From Lachnospiraceae bacterium UBA7109 (GTDB taxonomy: Bacteria; Bacillota; Clostridia; Lachnospirales; Lachnospiraceae), in the NCBI GenBank assembly GCA_002492335.1, contig DKYD01000098.1, positions 1-5,274 of the forward strand: DNA of 5,274 nt. The letters are read 5' to 3'. The notes beneath the pieces are model-generated. The model saw nothing but the letters and a program-made list of their open reading frames with translations. It ran no database searches and was not told where the DNA came from. The position numbers were made by a program, and so were the translations under genes. Below, one piece after another: positions 1 through 5,274 of this stretch (its first letter is position 1; each line of letters starts with the position of its first letter).

Positions 1-81
1 GCAGGCAACAACCCGATGGTTGGTATGACAGTTGCAGTTGCAGTTGCAGTTGAGGAAGCAGCAAAGGCAGGCAAATTCTAA
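1..81 (+). CDS. 3' end of an unidentified gene (partial)
   Basis: Frame 1 is open from the window edge to a TAA at 79-81 and gives 26 residues, beginning AGNNPMVGMT and ending EEAAKAGKF. I do not recognise the family from so short a tail. The piece is alanine/valine-rich, with an alternating VAVAVAV run (residues 11-17) followed by an amphipathic-looking EEAAKAGK end, compatible with a final strand and helix of a soluble protein. Coding status is supported by the in-frame stop followed 24 bases later by a strong intrinsic terminator on the same strand. The start, length and function lie outside the window. Confidence 0.72.
   Translation, partial: AGNNPMVGMTVAVAVAVEEAAKAGKF
31..52 (+). repeat. 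GTTGCA hexanucleotide tandem repeat, 3.7 copies
   Basis: Three perfect tandem GTTGCA units (31-48) are followed by a partial GTTG (49-52). The repeat is in frame with the upstream gene and encodes alternating Val-Ala. A unit of six bases means that gain or loss of a copy would add or remove one Val-Ala pair without shifting the frame. It may simply reflect codon choice in a valine/alanine-rich strand. Confidence 0.6.
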
Positions 82-105
82 GAAATACAGTAAAATCAAA
101 TAGAT

Positions 106-151
106 AAGGCTGTACCGGAGTCAGTGTGATTTCCGGTATAGCCTTTCTTTT
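106..151 (+). terminator. Intrinsic (Rho-independent) terminator
   Basis: The arms at 106-119 (AAGGCTGTACCGGA) and 132-145 (TCCGGTATAGCCTT) pair over 14 positions with a single G-U wobble, around a 12-base loop. The 3' arm runs into TTTCTTTT (144-151), the expected U tract. It begins 24 bases after the upstream stop codon, so it should end that gene's transcript. It also sits only about 28 bases before the start codon of the next gene, so any promoter for that gene would have to overlap or precede it, or the gene depends on readthrough. Confidence 0.88.
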
Positions 152-179
152 GCAATAGAAGACCAGAAGGGAGAAGGAT

Positions 180-3100
180 ATGAAACTTAAAAAAATTCTA
201 TCTTTGATGCTTGCAGCGGTGATGGTTGTAGGAAGTGCATTGCCGGCAAGTGCAAAGGAAGCTGCATTAGATGAGGACATGCTTCTGCATTACGATTTCG
301 GTGATGTGGAAGGAACAACTGTGAAAGACAGTTCAGGAAAAGGACATGATGGCACGATCCAGGGAAGCGGGTATCAGATTTCGGGAAATGCATTGACGCT
401 TCCGGGAGGGGCAAGCGGCAGTACCGCTGCTTATGTGGAGATTCCGGCAGGAGTCTTTGATAAGCAGGATACACTGACGGTTTCCGTATGGTTGAAAAAT
501 GAAACGGGTGCAGGAAATTATGCCGGTATGTTTTTTGGAAATGCTTCGAATTACTGGCTTCTGAATCCATGTAATCCGAATGGATACTTTAAATCTGTTA
601 TTACAAACTCGGAAAATACAGGCGCACCATACAATACAGAGTATGGAATTACACCGACGAATGCGGATTATGGTATTCAGGGACCGAAGACGAACGATCA
701 GTGGGGATTATACACAACGGTTATTCAGCCTGGCAGCATTACGGCATATTATAATAATAAGCTGATCGGAACGGTGAAAACGACCAGAAAGGTAAGTGAT
801 TTTGGCACAAACCTGTCTGCTTATATAGGAAAGTCTACTTATCCGGATATTTTCTATAAAGGAGGAGTCCGTGACGTCCGTGTTTATACACGCAGCTTAG
901 GGCAGGAAGAAGTAGCAGCGCTCTATTATGGAGGGCTTGGAGATGATAAGGCAGTGCAGGACGCGTTAAATGCAGACAAAGAGAGCCTGACGCTTCCCTG
1001 TACATATGTAATGGAAGATATCAGCCTGCCGACAAACGGAACAAATGGCTCCGTGATTACCTGGAGCAGCGATAATCAAGCATTTCTGAGTGCAGATGGA
1101 AAGGTAACACTACCTCTGGATGGAGAGAAAAAGGTAACTTTGACTGCAACACTTACACTGGCCGGTAAGAGTGTGACAAAAGAGATTCCGCTGACTGTTC
1201 TTCCGGATACAGCAGATGGATGGCTGACTTATTACATGGAAAAGATTACGGTCAGCCCGTCTGTTCTGAAAAATGATGTAGAGCTTCCGACGAAGCTTGG
1301 AAATGATGTGTCAATTTTATGGAAATCCAGTGATACAAAGCTTCTTACAGCAGATGGAAAGATAACCAGACCGGAGTCCGGAAGTGGGGATGCACAGGTA
1401 ACACTGACCGCACAGGTAACATACAGGAATGTGACAAAAGAGAAAGTGTTCCATCTGACGGTAGCAGAAAAGGCTTATGGAAGTATCCTGACATATGTAA
1501 AAAGCGGAAATAAAGACCGTACCGATGCGCTTCATATCGGATACAGTGAGGATAAGGGAAAGACTTACATGGCGCTGAATAATAACCAGCCGATCCTCTA
1601 TCCGTCTGAAGGAACAAAGATGATGGGAAGTCCGGTGTTTTTCCGCAAGGCGGACGGAACTTACGGAGTGATCGCAGATGATAATCACAGCAGCGGCTAC
1701 GTATTTCTTTATGATTCTAAAGATTTGACAAGCTTTACTAACCCACGGTATGTCAGAATTGATGCAGACGGAAATACGGTTTCCAATGTAAACTGTATTT
1801 ATAATGAGGCAGAAAAAGCTTATGAAATCTATTATGAAGCAGGAGACGGAAAATCTTATGTTGTATCTACAACAGATTTTGCTGTATTCACGCAGCCGCA
1901 GCAGACAGTATATAAGAAGGAGGCGGTAAATGCGGCGATTCCCAATGGGGCAATGGAATGTGGAGTGTTTGAAGTATCGAAGGAAGAGTATGACACGATT
2001 CTCAGAAAATACAGCCGTGTGGTAAATACAGATATTTCTAAGGTGGAAGTAAAAGTAGAAACCGGCTCAGATAAGGCAGAGGTTGAAAAGCCGGAAAAGG
2101 TGACTGCAAATTACAGTGACGGAACAACGAAGGATTTTGGCGTCGACTGGAATGAGACGGACTGGGATAAGATAGATACATCCAAACCGGGAACATACAC
2201 GGTAAAAGGAACGATCAGACAGCCGGAGTATGGAAATGTACTGGTTGAGCAAAGAGCAGATCCATATGTTGTAAAGGCAGCAGACGGGACATATTATTTC
2301 ACGGCTTCTTATCCGGTATGCGGAAACGCAGAGGATCAGGCCGGGATCGGATATGACAGAATTATACTTCGGCATGCAGATACGATTGAAGGACTTGCAG
2401 ATGCGGAGGAAATCGTAATCTGGAATCAGAAAGATTCTTCCAGGGCAAATCGTTATATCTGGGCGCCGGAGATGCATTACATCGGTGGAAGCTGGTATAT
2501 TCTCTTCACAGCAAGCCGCAGTGGAAATGTGTGGGATATCCGCCCGCATATGCTGAAATGTATGGGAGACGACCCAATGGTTCCGGAGAACTGGAAGACA
2601 GCGGATGAATCGAATCTTCATCAGGTAACGGCAAAGGCCGGTGATACAGGAATGAACGGAACACATGCATTTACAGATTTCTCACTTGATATGACATATT
2701 TTGAAAGCGCCGGAAAGCATTATGTTGTATGGGCGGAAAAGCCGGGCGGAATATCCAAAATCTTTATGGCGGAGATTAATCCGGATGAGCCATGGCAGTT
2801 AATCAGCAATACGATGCTGGTATCGACTCCTGACTATGCATGGGAATGGAGCGGCGGAACGATTATCAATGAGGGTCCGGCAGTGTTAAAGCATGATGGG
2901 AAGATCCATCTGTGCTTCTCCGGAGCGGCAGTTGATTATACTTACTGTGTCGGAATGGTCACTGCAGAAGAGGGGGCAGATCTTCTGAATCCGGCTTCCT
3001 GGACGAAATATCCGATGCCACTTCTGAAGAGTGAGGATTTTGAGGTGGAAGGCTATGATCCGCAGTGCGGACCGGGACATAATTCCTTTACTTATGATAA

Positions 3101-3935
3101 GGATGGCAATCCGGTTATTGTATATCATGCAAGACCGATGAACTGCTCGAATGCAGTAGATGCAAATGGAAACTTTGGTCAGTGTGAATATGTGTCAAAG
3201 GGCAGAGACGGGCTTAACGATCCATGTCGTCATGCAAGAGCAAAATCTTTGAATTTCGCTGCAGATGGCACACCGATTCTGAATATGACGCCTTCGGAAG
3301 AGCTGAGTACAAGAGAAGTAACGATGACGGTTGTAGTAGAAGATAAAACGAATCCGCAGCCGACGGGTCTTCCTTATGAAGACGTTGCCAAGGGCGAGTG
3401 GTACTATGATGCAGTTGCATATAATTATGAGAAAAAGACGATGACAGGTCTGGATGAAACACATTTTGGACCGTCAGCTACGCTGGTAAGAGCACAGTTT
3501 GCAGCAGTACTTCATAAGATGAATGCAGAAACAGCAATGGAATATACGGACATTTTCTCTGACGTGACAGCAAATGACTGGTTTAAAAATCCGGTTTTGT
3601 GGGCGGCAGAGAAGAAGATTGTAACCGGATATACAGGAACGAGACTGTTTGGGGCAAATGATCCGGTCACCCGCGCGCAGATGGCAACGATGATGTACCG
3701 TTATGCGAAGGATTATAAGGGATATGATGTAAAGGCAGACGGCGATTACAGTTCCTTCCCGGATGCAGGGGATGTACAGGAATTTGCGGTAGATGCACTT
3801 AAATGGGCGGTATCAGAAGGAATCATCTCAGGAAAGACGATTAATGGACAACTTCTTCTTGACCCGCAGGGAAGTGCAAACCGTGCAGAATGTGCGACCA
3901 TAATCCAGAGGTTTATGGAGAAATATGAATCGTAA
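180..3935 (+). CDS. Secreted, SLH-anchored multidomain GH43 glycoside hydrolase (arabinofuranosidase-like)
   Basis: The 1251-residue product is predicted to be exported and held on the cell wall. An ATG at 180 follows a strong Shine-Dalgarno (AAGGGAG, 167-173). Visible modules in order: signal peptide (1-25; KLKK, hydrophobic core, ASA cleavage site); LamG/concanavalin-like glycan-binding fold (about 34-250); two bacterial Ig-like modules (about 256-342 and 345-430, each with a W-S-S-D/W-K-S-S-D core and a terminal LTV strand); a GH43-like module lacking the catalytic motif (about 432-612); a Big_4-type Ig module (about 613-685, YSDGTT and PGTYTVKGT); the GH43 five-bladed propeller (about 690-1040); and three SLH repeats (about 1062-1250, with VRAQ, TRAQ and NRAE). 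The catalytic set appears intact: base D694 in RADPYV, pKa modulator D837 in SLDMTYF, acid E898 in INEGPAV. WAPEMHYI (761-768) and GPGHNSF (964-970) are further family motifs. By resemblance to GH43 exo-arabinofuranosidases I infer release of arabinose from plant arabinan or arabinoxylan; beta-xylosidase or another exo activity is possible. No promoter is evident and no transporter or regulator is adjacent. Confidence 0.93.
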   Translation: MKLKKILSLMLAAVMVVGSALPASAKEAALDEDMLLHYDFGDVEGTTVKDSSGKGHDGTIQGSGYQISGNALTLPGGASGSTAAYVEIPAGVFDKQDTLTVSVWLKNETGAGNYAGMFFGNASNYWLLNPCNPNGYFKSVITNSENTGAPYNTEYGITPTNADYGIQGPKTNDQWGLYTTVIQPGSITAYYNNKLIGTVKTTRKVSDFGTNLSAYIGKSTYPDIFYKGGVRDVRVYTRSLGQEEVAALYYGGLGDDKAVQDALNADKESLTLPCTYVMEDISLPTNGTNGSVITWSSDNQAFLSADGKVTLPLDGEKKVTLTATLTLAGKSVTKEIPLTVLPDTADGWLTYYMEKITVSPSVLKNDVELPTKLGNDVSILWKSSDTKLLTADGKITRPESGSGDAQVTLTAQVTYRNVTKEKVFHLTVAEKAYGSILTYVKSGNKDRTDALHIGYSEDKGKTYMALNNNQPILYPSEGTKMMGSPVFFRKADGTYGVIADDNHSSGYVFLYDSKDLTSFTNPRYVRIDADGNTVSNVNCIYNEAEKAYEIYYEAGDGKSYVVSTTDFAVFTQPQQTVYKKEAVNAAIPNGAMECGVFEVSKEEYDTILRKYSRVVNTDISKVEVKVETGSDKAEVEKPEKVTANYSDGTTKDFGVDWNETDWDKIDTSKPGTYTVKGTIRQPEYGNVLVEQRADPYVVKAADGTYYFTASYPVCGNAEDQAGIGYDRIILRHADTIEGLADAEEIVIWNQKDSSRANRYIWAPEMHYIGGSWYILFTASRSGNVWDIRPHMLKCMGDDPMVPENWKTADESNLHQVTAKAGDTGMNGTHAFTDFSLDMTYFESAGKHYVVWAEKPGGISKIFMAEINPDEPWQLISNTMLVSTPDYAWEWSGGTIINEGPAVLKHDGKIHLCFSGAAVDYTYCVGMVTAEEGADLLNPASWTKYPMPLLKSEDFEVEGYDPQCGPGHNSFTYDKDGNPVIVYHARPMNCSNAVDANGNFGQCEYVSKGRDGLNDPCRHARAKSLNFAADGTPILNMTPSEELSTREVTMTVVVEDKTNPQPTGLPYEDVAKGEWYYDAVAYNYEKKTMTGLDETHFGPSATLVRAQFAAVLHKMNAETAMEYTDIFSDVTANDWFKNPVLWAAEKKIVTGYTGTRLFGANDPVTRAQMATMMYRYAKDYKGYDVKADGDYSSFPDAGDVQEFAVDALKWAVSEGIISGKTINGQLLLDPQGSANRAECATIIQRFMEKYES

Positions 3936-3952
3936 GGTTTTAAAATAATCTC

Positions 3953-3981
3953 TTGACAAAGGTTGCAGTTATTGTTATTAT
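3953..3981 (+). promoter_or_regulatory. Sigma-A-type promoter of ilvN-ilvC
   Basis: A perfect -35 hexamer TTGACA (3953-3958) is followed, after exactly 17 bases, by TATTAT (3976-3981), which matches the -10 consensus at five of six positions. The predicted start of transcription is near 3988-3990, giving a leader of about 45 bases before the ilvN ATG. That leader is too short for a T-box or a classical leader-peptide attenuator, so regulation is more likely to act at the promoter. The promoter begins only 18 bases after the stop codon of the glycosidase gene. Confidence 0.87.
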
Positions 3982-3984
3982 AAA

Positions 3985-4006
3985 AAAACAGAACGCACTC
4001 TGTTTT
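3985..4006. promoter_or_regulatory. Perfect 8-bp dyad at the ilv transcription start: candidate operator or weak terminator
   Basis: AAAACAGA (3985-3992) and TCTGTTTT (3999-4006) are perfect inverted repeats around a six-base spacer. The dyad begins three bases after the -10 element and covers the predicted start point, a usual place for a repressor operator. It also resembles a small A-tract/hairpin/U-tract terminator that could end the glycosidase transcript, but the stem has only two G-C pairs, so termination would be weak. The sequence does not decide between these roles and I do not recognise a specific regulator's site. Confidence 0.5.
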
Positions 4007-4021
4007 CTTGAGTATATTAAG

Positions 4022-4028
4022 AGAGAGG
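4022..4028 (+). promoter_or_regulatory. Ribosome binding site that fixes the ilvN start
   Basis: AGAGAGG lies six bases before the ATG at 4035. It supports that ATG over an in-frame TTG at 4008, which has no Shine-Dalgarno at suitable spacing. The TTG would add nine residues (SILRERCI-like) not expected in this family. Confidence 0.8.
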
Positions 4029-4034
4029 TGCATT

Positions 4035-4532
4035 ATGCATAGAGTTTATTCTTTATTAGTAAATAATGATCCCGGAGTGTTAAGCCGTATATCAGGACTT
4101 TTCAGCCGGAGAGGCTACAGTATCGACAGTATTACTGCAGGGGTAACGGCTGATGTGAGATTTACGAGGATTACGATTGTTGCAAGCGGTGACGAGTTGA
4201 TTCTTGCCCAGATTGAGAAGCAGGTAAGAAAGCTTGAAGATGTAATTGAAATTAAGGTATTAGATCCGAATGCTTCTGTGTGCAGAGAGCTTGCGATGGT
4301 GAAGGTCAGGGCGGATGTAAAGCAGCGTTCAGAGATTATTTCCATAGCGGATATTTTCCGTGCCAAGATTGTGGATGTGGAGCAGGAGTCTCTTATGATA
4401 GAGCTTACGGGGAATCAGTCTAAGCTGGAAGCATTTTTGAAGCTTCTTGACGGATATGAGATTCTGGAGCTGGCAAGAACCGGAATTACCGGGCTTTCCA
4501 GAGGAAGTAAGGACGTTACATATATTGAGTAG
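4035..4532 (+). CDS. ilvN: Acetolactate synthase small (regulatory) subunit
   Basis: This 165-residue protein has the usual length for the family. It binds the catalytic subunit IlvB in the cytoplasm, raises its activity and confers valine feedback inhibition on the first shared step of branched-chain amino acid synthesis. The N-terminal ACT domain (about 2-76) carries NNDPGVLSRISGLFSRRGYS (10-29) and IDS; the C-terminal ACT-like domain (about 83-160) carries ELAMVKV, IFRAKIVDV and the family-typical end TGITGLSRG. The ATG is chosen from the ribosome binding site and because homologues begin with a short basic MxRxxS-type start just before the first ACT strand. Residues N11 and G14 of the valine site, in E. 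coli IlvH numbering, are kept, but position 29 is Ser instead of the usual Asn. The gene follows its own promoter, and ilvC starts 41 bases after its stop with no terminator between them, so the two are probably cotranscribed. No ilvB is adjacent upstream. ilvH is an equally used name. Confidence 0.95.
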   Translation: MHRVYSLLVNNDPGVLSRISGLFSRRGYSIDSITAGVTADVRFTRITIVASGDELILAQIEKQVRKLEDVIEIKVLDPNASVCRELAMVKVRADVKQRSEIISIADIFRAKIVDVEQESLMIELTGNQSKLEAFLKLLDGYEILELARTGITGLSRGSKDVTYIE

Positions 4533-4558
4533 GTAAAAATTAAATTTACATATAAAAC

Positions 4559-4564
4559 AGGAGG
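4559..4564 (+). promoter_or_regulatory. Consensus ribosome binding site of ilvC
   Basis: A full AGGAGG lies nine bases before the ATG at 4574, separated by an A-rich spacer. The strength of the site fits a highly translated biosynthetic enzyme and supports reinitiation on a shared ilvN-ilvC transcript. Confidence 0.85.
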
Positions 4565-4573
4565 AATAAAAAA

Positions 4574-5274
4574 ATGGCAAAGATTTTTTATCAGGAAGAT
4601 TGTAACTTATCTATGTTGGAAGGACAGAAGATTGCAATTATCGGTTACGGGAGCCAGGGTCATGCACACGCACTGAACTTAAAGGATTCCGGATGCGATG
4701 TAATCATCGGTCTTTACGAGGGAAGTAAATCATGGAAGAGAGCTGAGGAGCAGGGCTTCCAGGTATTTACAGCAGCAGAGGCAGCAAAGCAGGCAGATAT
4801 CATCATGATTCTTATTAACGATGAGCTGCAGGCTGATATGTATAAAAAAGATATTGAGCCAAACCTTGAAGCAGGTAATATGCTTATGTTTGCACATGGT
4901 TTTAATATTCATTTCGGATGTATCACACCTCCGGCAGATGTTGACGTAACAATGATCGCACCGAAGGGACCGGGACATACAGTAAGAAGTGAATACGAAG
5001 CAGGAAAGGGTGTACCGTGTCTGGTAGCTGTAGAGCAGGATGCTACAGGCAAAGCACTTGATAAGGCACTTGCATATGCGCTGGGAATCGGCGGAGCAAG
5101 AGCCGGTGTTCTTGAGACAACATTCCGTACAGAGACAGAGACAGACCTCTTTGGTGAGCAGGCTGTACTTTGCGGTGGTGTATGTGCATTGATGCAGGCA
5201 GGTTTTGAGACTCTTGTAGAGGCTGGATATGATCCGAGAAATGCATACTTTGAGTGTATCCATGAGATGAAGCT
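4574..5274 (+). CDS. ilvC: Ketol-acid reductoisomerase, class I (partial, 3' end missing)
   Basis: The window holds the first 233 codons plus two bases of a protein usually about 330-340 residues long. The enzyme converts 2-acetolactate or 2-aceto-2-hydroxybutyrate to the dihydroxy acid by Mg-dependent isomerisation and NAD(P)H reduction; it acts after acetolactate synthase in valine, leucine and isoleucine synthesis. The Rossmann domain shows IAIIGYGSQGHAHALNLKDS (20-39), the cofactor-specificity loop GLYEGSKSW (46-54), and LINDE (80-84), where many homologues have LLPDE or LIPDE. The catalytic histidine H108 lies in FAHGFNIHF. APKGPGHTVR (129-138) is a family hallmark. In the C-terminal all-helical domain the four metal-binding acids are present: D191 and E195 (TDLFGEQ), E227 and E231 (FECIHEMK). 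The reading frame is intact to the window edge. Spacing and a consensus ribosome binding site place it in an operon with ilvN. Confidence 0.97.
   Translation, partial: MAKIFYQEDCNLSMLEGQKIAIIGYGSQGHAHALNLKDSGCDVIIGLYEGSKSWKRAEEQGFQVFTAAEAAKQADIIMILINDELQADMYKKDIEPNLEAGNMLMFAHGFNIHFGCITPPADVDVTMIAPKGPGHTVRSEYEAGKGVPCLVAVEQDATGKALDKALAYALGIGGARAGVLETTFRTETETDLFGEQAVLCGGVCALMQAGFETLVEAGYDPRNAYFECIHEMK

Noticed and set aside
137..142. TATAGC as a -10 box for the glycosidase gene
   Set aside because: It matches only four of six positions, lies inside the 3' arm of the terminator, and has no -35 partner at 16-18 bases.
187..570. Antisense open frame of 127 codons within the glycosidase gene
   Set aside because: It lies wholly opposite the well-supported LamG-coding region, has no ribosome binding site or recognisable domain, and its composition is that of a complement-strand shadow.
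2067..2666. Antisense open frame of 199 codons opposite the Big_4/GH43 region
   Set aside because: It is the longest reverse-strand frame, but it is opposite conserved catalytic sequence, and its Cys/Ile/Arg-rich product shows no family motif. It is explained by codon bias of the sense gene.
4008..4034. TTG start extending ilvN by nine residues
   Set aside because: It has no Shine-Dalgarno and lies close to the predicted transcription start and in the tail of the dyad, while the ATG at 4035 has AGAGAGG at correct spacing and matches the family N-terminus.
3936..4034. T-box riboswitch or leader-peptide attenuator before the ilv genes
   Set aside because: The predicted leader is only about 45 bases; there is no T-box consensus, no specifier stem and no small open frame rich in branched-chain codons.
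4533..4549. AT-rich inverted repeat GTAAA-N7-TTTAC between ilvN and ilvC
   Set aside because: The arms are only five bases with one G-C pair and no U tract, so it is unlikely to terminate transcription or act as an operator, given the AT-rich spacer.
4545..4573. TTTACA as a -35 element for a separate ilvC promoter
   Set aside because: The bases at proper spacing downstream are an A run overlapping the ribosome binding site spacer, with no -10 match.
4730..5263. Antisense open frame of 177 codons opposite ilvC
   Set aside because: It is very rich in Cys, Leu and Ser in a pattern produced by complementing GCA/GAA/AAG-rich codons. ilvC on the + strand is unambiguous.

Overview
The window looks like chromosomal DNA of a gut-type, moderately low-GC Gram-positive bacterium, most likely a Lachnospiraceae / Clostridium cluster XIVa member. 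The clues are strong purine-rich ribosome binding sites, AT-rich spacers, consensus sigma-A-type promoter elements, a three-SLH cell-wall-anchored glycosidase, and ilvN/ilvC proteins of clostridial character. Genus assignment is an inference from sequence style. All genes read on the + strand.

Layout. (1) Bases 1-81 are the last 26 codons of an unidentified gene, carrying an in-frame GTTGCA hexamer repeat near its C-terminus. (2) A strong intrinsic terminator (106-151) closes that unit. (3) Bases 180-3935 encode one 1251-residue secreted multidomain protein: signal peptide, LamG/concanavalin-like module, two bacterial Ig-like modules, a degenerate GH43-like module, a Big_4-type Ig module, a complete GH43 catalytic module with all three acidic residues, and three C-terminal SLH repeats. 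It is best read as a surface-anchored arabinan/arabinoxylan-type exoglycosidase, probably transcribed as a single gene. (4) A short spacer (3936-4034) holds a near-consensus promoter and a perfect dyad at the predicted transcription start. (5) ilvN (acetolactate synthase regulatory subunit, 4035-4532) and the 5' part of ilvC (ketol-acid reductoisomerase, from 4574, running off the window) form a branched-chain amino acid biosynthesis operon.

How the genes work together. IlvN controls the acetolactate synthase catalytic subunit, whose product is the substrate of IlvC; these are consecutive steps to valine, isoleucine and leucine. No ilvB lies beside ilvN in this window. The glycosidase has no visible functional link to the ilv genes and is separated from both neighbours by transcription signals.

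I found no mobile element, CRISPR array, RNA gene or clearly new system. The points most worth a second look are the modular build of the glycosidase (a dead-looking GH43-like module upstream of a live one), a serine at a known valine-contact position in IlvN, the dyad at the ilv promoter, and the cofactor loop of IlvC.
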